DNA of 33,415 bases, taken from contig JANLTP010000234.1 in NCBI GenBank assembly GCA_031363055.1, positions 1 through 33,415 on the forward strand, written 5' to 3'. The translations under genes and the position numbers were made by a program. The notes under the pieces are model-generated. The model searched no databases. It saw only the letters and a program-made list of their open reading frames with translations, and was not told where the DNA came from. The stretch is from JANLTP01 sp031363055 (lineage in GTDB: Bacteria > Pseudomonadota > Gammaproteobacteria > Burkholderiales > Burkholderiaceae_E). Of this stretch, positions 7,221 through 14,866 are shown one piece after another. Numbering within the stretch: the stretch's first letter is position 1; every line of letters begins with the position of its first letter.

Positions 7221-7613
7221 ATGCGTCACGGTCACGGATTACGAAAACTTAACCGCACGAGTGCGCATCGCCTGGCGATGCTGCGCAACATGTGCAATTC
7301 ACTCATCTTGCATGAGGCGATCAAAACCACGCTGCCCAAGGCCAAGGAATTGCGCCGCGTAGTTGAGCCTCTGATCACGCTGGGCAAAAAGCCGACGCTG
7401 GCCAATCGCCGCCTCGCGTTTGACCGGCTGCGCGATCGCGACATGGTCGTCAAGATCTTCAACGAGCTGGGGCCGCGTTATGCCAAGCGCAATGGCGGCT
7501 ACACGCGTATCCTGAAGTTCGGCTTTCGGATTGGCGATAACGCGCCGATGGCGCTGGTTGAGCTCATGGATCGGCCTGAGCGTGCTGAGGCGGGTAATAC
7601 CAAAACCGCCTGA
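7221..7613 (+). CDS. rplQ: 50S ribosomal protein L17
   Basis: L17 is a large-subunit protein near the exit-tunnel face. The 130-residue product has MRHGHGLRKLNRTSAHRLAM, ILHEAIKTTLPKAKELRRVVE, KPTLANRRLAFDRLRDRDMV and the RNGGYTRILKFGFRIGDNAPMA segment, giving normal family length. AGAAGGAT precedes the ATG. It is the last gene of the ribosomal cluster and a strong terminator follows 24 bp later. Confidence 0.98.
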   Translation: MRHGHGLRKLNRTSAHRLAMLRNMCNSLILHEAIKTTLPKAKELRRVVEPLITLGKKPTLANRRLAFDRLRDRDMVVKIFNELGPRYAKRNGGYTRILKFGFRIGDNAPMALVELMDRPERAEAGNTKTA

Positions 7614-7637
7614 CAGTGTCCTCAGGGTCCAGTCAAG

Positions 7638-7662
7638 AAGCCGGCATCGCCGGCTTTTTTTT
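7638..7662 (+). terminator. intrinsic terminator after rplQ
   Basis: AAGCCGGC (7638-7645) pairs with GCCGGCTT (7649-7656) across a 3-nt ATC loop and runs into eight consecutive T (7655-7662). This ends the spc-alpha ribosomal transcription unit. Confidence 0.93.
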
Positions 7663-7745
7663 CAACGCCTTCGCTTTCGCCGTCTCGTGCTTGTCGACGA
7701 AACTGATTGAACCTCCTGCAACATTTCCTCGGCCAACCTTGCACA

Positions 7746-7925
7746 GGATCAGGCCGACGGTGCGCTTGGCTCGGATTGTGCGGGATCACGCCGACGGGTC
7801 GCTTGGCTCAGATTGTGCGGGATCAGGCTGACGGCGCGCTTGGCTACGCGGCTGTCCCCCGCGCCGACCTGGCGGCCGACGCTCCTCCTTGATGCCGCTA
7901 CGCCAAGCACCCCGCCAGCCTGATC
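7746..7925. repeat. 37-bp tandem repeat with an inverted copy
   Basis: Two full units (7746-7782, 7783-7819) and a 26-bp third unit (7820-7845) share GGATCA..GC.GACGG at the start and CGCTTGGCT inside, at an exact 37-bp spacing. A degenerate inverted copy lies at 7902-7925: GCCAAGC....CAGCCTGATC matches the reverse complement of 7821-7844 at about 21 of 24 positions, so the third unit and this copy could form a long stem centred near 7873. No coding potential is convincing here, and a 37-bp period would shift any reading frame between units. Confidence 0.8.
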
Positions 7926-8020
7926 AGACACCAGCGTGCAGGTTCGTAGCAGCGAGCAGCGAGCATGCACGAACTGGCACCGCGCCGACCTGCTTAAAAC
8001 CTCAACCCAGCACAGTGTCA

Positions 8021-8221
8021 GCCAGGAGCGGACTGGTGTGAATGCCGCAGCGAAATCAAGAGGGAGCCTCGGCCGAAAAGGCCGAGGCGGATGACATTCG
8101 CGAAGGCATTCGCGCCAGTCCGCTCCTGGCCGAAGCAGGCACAGTCCGCGAAGGCATTCGCACCAGTCCGCTCCTGGCCGAAGCAGGCACAGTCTGCGAA
8201 GGCATTCGCACCAGCCCGCTC
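8021..8221. repeat. 48-bp tandem repeat forming a concentric palindrome
   Basis: Units begin with CGAAGGCATTCGC at 8101, 8149 and 8197 (exact 48-bp spacing; the last is partial, to about 8221). An inverted copy of the unit core lies upstream: 8021-8046 matches the reverse complement of 8105-8130 at about 24 of 26 positions. Between these arms is a perfect 9-bp hairpin, GCCTCGGCC (8066-8074)/GGCCGAGGC (8080-8088), with a GAAAA loop. The outer and inner symmetry centres (about 8075.5 and 8077) nearly coincide, so 8021-8130 can fold as one long interrupted stem-loop. The repeat encodes a 16-residue period in one frame, but I do not regard that as a gene. Confidence 0.8.
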
Positions 8222-8246
8222 AAGGCGTGCGATAAACTAAATCGAT

Positions 8247-9176
8247 ATGTCGATGAAAAGCGAAGCGGTTCTCAGCGTCCAGGGATTACATAAGTCGTTC
8301 GGAACGCATGCAGCCGTGGCCGGCCTGAGTTTCGACGTGCAGCGCGGCGAATGTTTCGGCTTGCTCGGGCCCAATGGCGCTGGCAAAAGTACGACTCTGA
8401 AACTGTTGCTGGGTCTCGCCCAACCCGATGCCGGCTCGATCCGGTTGTTGAACTTCTCGATTCCCACCGAAGCGCGCAAGGCGCGACTCAAGGTCGGTGT
8501 AGTTCCACAAGCCGATGCACTGGACCCCGACTTTACGGTTGCCGAGAACCTGCTGGTGTTTGGTCGTTACTTCGGGTTGAGCAGTCGCGAGGCGGCCGCG
8601 AAGATCGAGCCGTTGCTCGAGTTCGGTGGATTGAGTGCCAAGCGCGACGCCAAAATCGCCGATTTGTCGGGCGGCATGAAGCGTCGATTGACGTTGGCGC
8701 GTGCATTGATCAACGACCCTGATGTGCTCTTGCTTGACGAGCCCACCACGGGTCTCGATCCGCAGGCGCGCCATCTGATCTGGGAGCGGCTCAAGCAATG
8801 GCGGGCGCGCGGTGGCACCATTTTGTTGACGACGCATTTCATGGATGAAGCTGAACGGCTCTGTGACCGGCTTGCTGTAATCGATAACGGCAAAATGATC
8901 GCCAGCGATTCGCCGCTGGGTTTGATCAGAAGCGAAATCGAACCGCAAGTTCTGGAGCTCAGTGGTGACGGGCTGGATGCCTGGAGTCAAGCCGCCGGTG
9001 CTCGTCACCCGAGCGTGCGGATCGAACGGGTCGGCGATACGGTGTTCGTTTATTGTCAGGATTCACGAGCTATCGCCGGCGAGTTGCAGGCATATCGGGA
9101 AATACGATTTTTGCAGCGTCCCGCCAATATGGAAGACGTTTTCCTCAAACTCACTGGCCGTGACTTGCGCGACTGA
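8247..9176 (+). CDS. ABC transporter ATP-binding protein, NodI family
   Basis: The ATPase subunit of an ABC-2 type exporter on the cytoplasmic face of the inner membrane. The 309-residue product has Walker A GPNGAGKST (41-49), Q-loop Gln88, the signature LSGGM (140-144), Walker B LLLDEP (161-166) with D-loop GLDPQ, and the H-loop His197 in TTHFMDEAERLCDR. The C-terminal 80 residues, with PANMEDVFLKLTGRDLRD at the end, match the NodI/DrrA subgroup. NodI in rhizobia exports lipochitooligosaccharides, but the family is common in non-nodulating bacteria and the substrate here is unknown. The stop overlaps the next start (TGATG). No clear ribosome-binding site precedes ATG 8247; ATG 8253 is an alternative. 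Confidence 0.92.
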   Translation: MSMKSEAVLSVQGLHKSFGTHAAVAGLSFDVQRGECFGLLGPNGAGKSTTLKLLLGLAQPDAGSIRLLNFSIPTEARKARLKVGVVPQADALDPDFTVAENLLVFGRYFGLSSREAAAKIEPLLEFGGLSAKRDAKIADLSGGMKRRLTLARALINDPDVLLLDEPTTGLDPQARHLIWERLKQWRARGGTILLTTHFMDEAERLCDRLAVIDNGKMIASDSPLGLIRSEIEPQVLELSGDGLDAWSQAAGARHPSVRIERVGDTVFVYCQDSRAIAGELQAYREIRFLQRPANMEDVFLKLTGRDLRD

Positions 9177-9973
9177 TGCACTATTTAATCCTGGCCTGCA
9201 CGGCACTTTGGTCTGGACGTTTTGTTTCAGTCTATCGACGCAACCTGCTGGTCTGGCGCAAGCTCGCAACGGCCAGCCTGCTCGGCAATGTTGCTGACCC
9301 GTTGATCACCTTGATGGCGTTTGGCTACGGTATCGGTCAATGGATTCGTGAGATTGATACGGTGCCATACATCGTGTTCTTGTCGGCTGGCTCAATCTGC
9401 ATGAGCACGATGATGGCGGCCAGCTTTGAGTCACTCTATTCGGCGTTCTCTCGGATGCAGGCGCAACGCACCTGGGAATCGATCATGAACGCGCCACTGG
9501 AATTAGCGGATGTTCTCACGGCCGAATGGTTGTGGGCGGCCACCAAAAGCGTATTTTCCGGGGTGGCGATTCTGCTGGTGATTTTGCTGCTCGGTGTTTC
9601 CCATTCACCCAAACTTCTGTTGGTGCTGCCGCTGGTAGGTTTGATTGGACTGTTGTTTGCGGCTGTTGGTTTGTGCATCAATGCGCTGGCCAAGGGTTAT
9701 GACTTTTTCAGCTATTACTTCACGCTGGTGCTGACCCCGATGGTGTTCGTCTGCGGAGTTTATTATCCGATGACGGGCTTGCCCGATTGGCTGGCGGCGA
9801 TTGCGCAATGGCTGCCGTTGAGCGCCGCCGTCGAGCTCGTGCGGCCGTTGGTGCTGGATCAATGGCCGTCCTCGGCCGTGCGGCATTTGCTGGTACTGAT
9901 CACCTACACCGTGGTGGCATTTGCGCTTGCCCAGTATCTGACGCACCGGCGCTTCAAGATGCTGCAGGCGTAG
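9176..9973 (+). CDS. ABC-2 type transporter permease, NodJ family
   Basis: The membrane partner of the preceding ATPase. The 265-residue product has a cytosolic N-terminus, including SVYRRNLLVWRKLATASLLG, and about six hydrophobic segments, among them NVADPLITLMAFGYGIG, FSGVAILLVILLLGV, LLLVLPLVGLIGLLFAAVGL, LVLTPMVFVCGVYYPMTGLP and LLVLITYTVVAFALAQYL. The CGVYYPMTGLPDWL motif near the last periplasmic loop is typical of ABC-2/NodJ permeases. The ATG shares one base with the upstream TGA, so the two genes are translationally coupled. It converges on corA across an 87-bp gap. Confidence 0.92.
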   Translation: MHYLILACTALWSGRFVSVYRRNLLVWRKLATASLLGNVADPLITLMAFGYGIGQWIREIDTVPYIVFLSAGSICMSTMMAASFESLYSAFSRMQAQRTWESIMNAPLELADVLTAEWLWAATKSVFSGVAILLVILLLGVSHSPKLLLVLPLVGLIGLLFAAVGLCINALAKGYDFFSYYFTLVLTPMVFVCGVYYPMTGLPDWLAAIAQWLPLSAAVELVRPLVLDQWPSSAVRHLLVLITYTVVAFALAQYLTHRRFKMLQA

Positions 9974-10002
9974 TCGGCTCGTCGTCGAATCAGCCGCATT
10001 CA

Positions 10003-10037
10003 GATTGCTGATTGCGGACTGCTGATTGCTGATTGCT
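10003..10037. repeat. short GATTGCT-type tandem repeat in the nodJ-corA gap
   Basis: GATTGCT/GATTGCGGACTGCT/GATTGCT/GATTGCTG units run head to tail with a 7-bp periodicity between two convergent genes. No good terminator is visible in the gap; a weak TCGTC (10040-10044)/GACGA (10055-10059) stem lacks a T-run. Confidence 0.65.
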
Positions 10038-10060
10038 GTTCGTCGGTTGGTGTAGACGAG

Positions 10061-11356
10061 CTAACCGCCAGCGGCTCGCGATCGTCCGGTTGAACTGCGC
10101 ATCAGGAAGTGTTTGCGCCGAAACATGACCAACATGACCAATACGATTATCAACATCGCGGCCATGGTCAGCCAAAAGCCGAACGGCGAGTGCAGACCCG
10201 GTATCGATTCGAAGTTCATACCGAATATGCCGGTAATCAAGGTCAAGGGCATGAACACGGCAGTAATCGTCGTCAAGGTTCGGATGATCTCATTGGTGCG
10301 ATGGGTAGTTGCCGAAAAGTGTAATTGCACCGCCGACTCGACCGAATCCTCCAGCCGGCGAGCGTGGCTGAGCACGCGCTGGATATGTTCGACGACGTCG
10401 CTGGCCCGGACCTGCAATGAATCAGACAAGGCGGGCAAGCTGGAGACCCCGGGCAGGGCGTTAGCTTCGAGCGCGTCGTTGCCGGACAGACCGTGTGCCT
10501 CCTGGCGGGCTTGCGCGGCATCATGCTCGAGGCGTTCATCACGCCACTCTTGAATCGCGTCGAGCTGCTCCTCGCAAAGCTGTTCGAGTTTGCGCGCTTC
10601 GCTGCGGGCCTCGAGCAGCAGCATCCAGTCGCGAAACGGTTTGCGCGGGTTGAGTAACTGGTGTTGCCAGTATTCAAGTTGATCAGACAAGGGTTGACGC
10701 AGGTCGAGATATCGGTCGACCATCACATTGAGCATGCGCAGCATCAGTTCTTCGGGACTGGACGGCAGGCGCTGCTTGTTGGCTACTCCGGCCAACACGC
10801 GCTCTTTCAACGAATTCAGCACCGCGCTGTGGGTGGGCCTGACGGTAACCAGACAACCGGGCATCAGAAAAAATACGCTCGGAACGGTTTTGACCCGGAT
10901 GGCTTGCAGCGGCAGTACATCGTCGTTGATATTGCGCCGTTGCGTGGAGGCTTCGCTGGCGGCAGAGCCAGTCGCATAACCAGAGACAGAACCGGTGGCA
11001 GAACTAGCGGAAGAACCAGCGGAAGAACCAGCGGCAGACCCTGCAGCCGAACCTGCAGCCGAACCATTGGCGGAACCCGTGGCGGGCCGATTGCTCGGTA
11101 ATTTCATGTCAAGCCCGCGGAACACGATCATTTCGTAGCGATGCGTTGAATCGAAATACGACGGATGGTTTGGGTTCTCGGCGTCGAACAAATGGTCTTC
11201 GAAGAAGTTGATACCGGTCAGCGCCTGAACGGAATCAACCCACTGCCGCGCTTGATCGTAAGGGCAGTCGCACCACACGAAGCCGGTGGCCGGTAGCTGG
11301 GCAGGTGCTTGATCGGCAACCTGGATCGTGTTTGACGCTAACGTGATGAATTGCAA
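10061..11356 (-). CDS. corA: CorA-family magnesium/divalent cation transporter with a low-complexity insert
   Basis: CorA forms pentameric inner-membrane channels for Mg2+ and related ions. The 431-residue product ends in two transmembrane helices (about 362-378 and 392-412) separated by the hallmark FGMNF motif (GMN at 379-381), then a basic tail. A long helical region at about 205-350 fits the CorA stalk. The N-terminal alpha/beta domain is interrupted at about residues 92-136 by a Ser/Gly/Ala tract encoded by 12-bp tandem repeats, so the protein is longer than the usual 315-370 residues. The start is a TTG, 14 bp after hemB, with GAGAG upstream. The classic MPEL sequence after GMN is replaced by a diverged ESIPGL. 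Co-directional with engB-hemB. Confidence 0.9.
   Translation of the reverse strand: MQFITLASNTIQVADQAPAQLPATGFVWCDCPYDQARQWVDSVQALTGINFFEDHLFDAENPNHPSYFDSTHRYEMIVFRGLDMKLPSNRPATGSANGSAAGSAAGSAAGSSAGSSASSATGSVSGYATGSAASEASTQRRNINDDVLPLQAIRVKTVPSVFFLMPGCLVTVRPTHSAVLNSLKERVLAGVANKQRLPSSPEELMLRMLNVMVDRYLDLRQPLSDQLEYWQHQLLNPRKPFRDWMLLLEARSEARKLEQLCEEQLDAIQEWRDERLEHDAAQARQEAHGLSGNDALEANALPGVSSLPALSDSLQVRASDVVEHIQRVLSHARRLEDSVESAVQLHFSATTHRTNEIIRTLTTITAVFMPLTLITGIFGMNFESIPGLHSPFGFWLTMAAMLIIVLVMLVMFRRKHFLMRSSTGRSRAAGG
10965..11084. repeat. 12-bp tandem repeat, about ten units, inside corA
   Basis: Read on the + strand, GAACCAGCGGAA-like dodecamers follow one another without a gap; clear units start at 10989, 11001, 11013, 11025, 11037, 11049, 11061 and 11073, with two more degenerate units at 10965 and 10977. 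On the coding strand each unit encodes four residues of a GSAA-like tract. The 12-bp length keeps the frame, so unit number can change without breaking corA. Confidence 0.9.
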
Positions 11357-11370
11357 GATACTCTCTGCGC

Positions 11371-12395
<1,025 letters not shown>

Positions 12396-12399
<4 letters not shown>

Positions 12400-13052
12400 G
12401 GGGTGGATCCGTCGGATGGGTGGGTGACGCGATTCTTCTTCTCGGCAGCTATAAGCCACTGTTCGATGACTTTTCGAGCGGTCTCGAGACCGATATGGTT
12501 GGGCGCCGAAAAGGCCATGACTTCGGTCAGACCGGCGGGCCGTACTTCTGCCAGCAGCCGGCGCAATTCGGTGACCGCCTTGCTCTGATCGGCCCGGTTC
12601 AGTTTATCGGCCTTCGAGGCCAGCACCAATAAATTCTGCTCGGGCCGCACCCATTCGAGCAGCGCGCGGTCGAGTGGGCCCAGATTGCGGCGAATATCGA
12701 CGATCAGGACGACCGCACAGAGCTGTGCACGGGTGGCCAAATATCGGCCAGAAAGGTTGCCCCATTCTTCGCGCGCCGATTTGGACGCGACGGCGTAGCC
12801 GTACCCTGGCATATCAACCAGAAACGAATCGACGGCAGGTTCGCGACCGACCGCGAAATAATTGAGCGCCTGGGTCCGCCCCGGAGTGTTGCTGGCAAAC
12901 GCCAGCTTGCGACGGTTGCACAAGGCATTGATCGCCGATGATTTACCGGCGTTCGAGCGCCCGACAAAGGCCAGTTCAGCAATGTTCTCGCGCGATAATT
13001 GTCGTGTCTGCGCCACTGTGGTGTGGAAACGCGCGCTCAGCAAAAGGCTCAA
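12396..13052 (-). CDS. engB: ribosome biogenesis GTP-binding protein YihA/EngB (YsxC)
   Basis: EngB is an essential small GTPase for assembly of the 50S subunit. The 218-residue product has the G1 loop GRSNAGKSS (31-39), the G2 region TPGRTQ (56-61), G3 DMPGYG (80-85) and G4 SKADKL (146-151, usually TKADK). The N-terminus MSLLLSARFHTTVAQ matches the family, but its start codon is TTG, preceded by AGGGAC. It is the first gene of an engB-hemB-corA unit on the - strand, divergent from the cytochrome c4 gene. Confidence 0.96.
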
Positions 13053-13073
13053 ATCCGGTCCCTGGTGTTGTCG

Positions 13074-13100
13074 TTGAAATGCTTGGGCTCATTGTACAAT
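13074..13100 (+). promoter_or_regulatory. candidate divergent promoter between engB and the cytochrome c4 gene
   Basis: On the + strand TTGAAA (13074-13079) and TACAAT (13095-13100) are 15 bp apart, which would start transcription about 30 nt before the cytochrome gene. The -10 lies in a perfect palindrome ATTGTACAAT (13091-13100), so the same TACAAT also reads on the - strand at a similar distance from engB, although no good -35 is visible in that direction. Confidence 0.4.
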
Positions 13101-13136
13101 TTAGGGTTGCGTGCGTACCTTCCGTCGAGCGTTGTC

Positions 13137-13808
13137 ATGAACTTTGAATTTCGTGTTGTATCACTGCCTGCATTAACCAGCATCCTGGCGACCAGTGCCG
13201 TTCTGTTCGCGTCTGCGGCATTCGCTCAAAGCGCGCCTCAGGCGGCGTTCAAGCTTGATCTGGCCAAGGGTCAGCAGATCGCTACCGAGGTCTGCGCAAG
13301 CTGCCATGGTCCGGATGGCAACGGCACGGCCCCGGTTAATCCTAAGCTGGCGGGCCAACATCCGGACTACTTGTACAAACAACTGCAAAATTTCAAGGTG
13401 AAGACCGGTGCCACCGTTGCCGAGCGCGCCAACGCGATCATGGCAGTGTTCGCTTCGCAACTCTCCGACCCGGACATGCGCAACGTGGCGGCTTACTACG
13501 CCGGCCAGAAGCTCAAGCCGTCGGCTGCCAAGAGCAAGGAAAGTGTCGAGTTGGGTCAGAAAATATACCGAGGCGGTATTGCCTCAAAGGAAGTGCCATC
13601 CTGCGCCGGCTGCCACAGCCCGAACGGCGCTGGCATTCCGGCGCAATATCCGCGTTTGGCAGGCCAGTACGCTGACTACACCGAGGCGCAGTTGGTCAGT
13701 TTCAGGCAAGGGGTACGCAAGAACAGCGCGCAAATGAGCACCATTTCCGCCCGGCTGTCCGATGTTGAAATCAAGGCCGTGTCGGATTATGTGGCCGGCC
13801 TGCGTTAG
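13137..13808 (+). CDS. cytochrome c4 (periplasmic diheme c-type cytochrome)
   Basis: Cytochrome c4 carries electrons from the bc1 complex to terminal oxidases in the periplasm. The 223-residue product has a Sec signal peptide (about 1-30, ending ASAAFA before QSAPQ) and two heme c sites, CASCH (53-57) and CAGCH (156-160), in two similar domains. Met102 (NAIMAVFASQLSD) and Met200 (SAQMSTISARLSD) are the likely axial ligands. The frame stays open upstream to 12999, but ATG 13137 gives the signal peptide directly, so I choose it. It ends only 21 bp before msrP, suggesting cotranscription. Confidence 0.95.
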   Translation: MNFEFRVVSLPALTSILATSAVLFASAAFAQSAPQAAFKLDLAKGQQIATEVCASCHGPDGNGTAPVNPKLAGQHPDYLYKQLQNFKVKTGATVAERANAIMAVFASQLSDPDMRNVAAYYAGQKLKPSAAKSKESVELGQKIYRGGIASKEVPSCAGCHSPNGAGIPAQYPRLAGQYADYTEAQLVSFRQGVRKNSAQMSTISARLSDVEIKAVSDYVAGLR

Positions 13809-13829
13809 TCGCCAGTTCCGATCTGAAAT

Positions 13830-14831
13830 ATGAAATCGGCCACTGAACCTCGGTCAAGCGAAATCACGCCCGAACCGGTTTGGCGTAATCGTCGGGCGAT
13901 CGTGAAATCAGCCCTCGCCATGCCCTCTCTGGGCTCACTGGTTGGCTCACTGGGTGGCTCCTTGATAGGCGCGTCTGAAGCGGCCGCCGAATCGGCCGCC
14001 GGTATCCTGCAAAGCGGCGGTCCCGGCGCCAAATTGAATGCCCGACCTGGTCAGGTCTTCAGCATGGAAAAGGCGACCCCCTACAAGGATGTCACCACCT
14101 ACAACAATTACTACGAGTTTGGAACCGAGAAGGAAGAGCCGTCGCGCAATGCGCACACGCTGAAAACGCGTCCGTGGACGATCACCGTTGATGGCCTGGT
14201 CGACAAACCGAAGACTTTCGATCTCGACGAACTCTTGAAGCTCGCACCGCTCGAGGAGCGCATTTTTCGCATGCGCTGCGTCGAGGGATGGTCGATGGTG
14301 ATTCCCTGGATCGGGTTCTCGCTGTCTGAACTCATCAAGCGCCTCGAGCCGACGTCGAGCGCAAAATATGTTGAGTTTCACACGCTCGCCGACACCAAGC
14401 AGATGCCCGGCCTGAAGTCGTCGGTGTTGCAATGGCCGTATGTCGAAGCGTTAAGGCTCGACGAAGCCAGGCACCCGTTGACCACGCTGGCGTTGGGCCT
14501 GTATGGCGAAGTCATGCCGAACCAGAACGGCGCGCCGGTGCGTGTGGTGATTCCCTGGAAGTACGGCTTCAAGAGTGGCAAGTCGATCGTCAAGATCCGC
14601 TTTGTCGAAAAGCAGCCGATCACCAGTTGGAATCGTGCGGCGCCGCATGAATACGGATTCTTCTCCAACGTCAATCCTGAAGTCGATCACCCGCGCTGGT
14701 CGCAGGCGACCGAGCGTCGCATCGGCGAAGATGGTTTTCTGCAACGCAAACGCAAAACCCTGATGTTCAACGGTTACGCCGATCAGGTGGCGTCGCTCTA
14801 CACCGGGATGGACCTGAAATTGCTCTTTTGA
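13830..14831 (+). CDS. msrP: protein-methionine-sulfoxide reductase catalytic subunit MsrP (YedY)
   Basis: MsrP is a periplasmic molybdenum enzyme that reduces methionine sulfoxide in oxidised envelope proteins. The 333-residue product has a twin-arginine signal (ITPEPVWRNRRAIVK, Arg21-Arg22) followed by a low-complexity hydrophobic stretch, then the sulfite-oxidase fold. The molybdenum ligand is Cys150 in FRMRCVEGWSM. Further family motifs are KATPYKDVTTYNNYYEFGT, VVIPWKYGFKSGKSIVKI and PHEYGFFSNVNP. The signal has Ile where Tat motifs usually have Phe. msrQ lies 35 bp downstream, as expected for this two-gene system. Confidence 0.96.
   Translation: MKSATEPRSSEITPEPVWRNRRAIVKSALAMPSLGSLVGSLGGSLIGASEAAAESAAGILQSGGPGAKLNARPGQVFSMEKATPYKDVTTYNNYYEFGTEKEEPSRNAHTLKTRPWTITVDGLVDKPKTFDLDELLKLAPLEERIFRMRCVEGWSMVIPWIGFSLSELIKRLEPTSSAKYVEFHTLADTKQMPGLKSSVLQWPYVEALRLDEARHPLTTLALGLYGEVMPNQNGAPVRVVIPWKYGFKSGKSIVKIRFVEKQPITSWNRAAPHEYGFFSNVNPEVDHPRWSQATERRIGEDGFLQRKRKTLMFNGYADQVASLYTGMDLKLLF
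13931..13966 (+). repeat. 12-bp tandem repeat, three units, in the msrP signal region
   Basis: GGGCTCACTGGT (13931-13942), TGGCTCACTGGG (13943-13954) and TGGCTCCTTGAT (13955-13966) are in-frame dodecamers encoding GSLV-GSLG-GSLI in the hydrophobic part of the Tat signal. Confidence 0.75.
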
Positions 14832-14866
14832 GCGAGCAGTGAATTGATCTGCCGGGTTGTTGACGC

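Larger units (their letters stand above)
7663..8246. other. gene-free repetitive interval between rplQ and the nodI-like gene
   Basis: This 584-bp stretch has no protein I recognise. It is made largely of the 37-bp and 48-bp repeat systems listed separately, joined by about 90 bp of unremarkable sequence (7926-8020). A possible -10 element TAAACT (8233-8238) lies just before the downstream gene, without a good -35. Small open frames across the repeats are low-complexity by-products. Confidence 0.7.

Noticed and set aside
7707..7892. 61-codon open frame across the 37-bp repeat
   Set aside because: A 37-bp period shifts frame at each unit, so the repeat is not protein-coding, and the composition is unlike neighbouring genes.
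8042..8293. 83-codon open frame encoding a 16-residue repeat (EGIR.SPLLAEAGTV)
   Set aside because: The periodicity follows from the 48-bp DNA repeat; the frame overlaps the start of the ABC ATPase gene, and I found no ribosome-binding site or known domain.
8286..9008. 240-codon open frame antisense to the nodI-like gene
   Set aside because: The + strand product has all ABC ATPase motifs; the antisense product has none.
12999..13136. Upstream extension of the cytochrome c4 frame by 46 codons
   Set aside because: It would place a non-signal sequence before a good Sec signal peptide and run into engB on the other strand; ATG 13137 explains the protein better.
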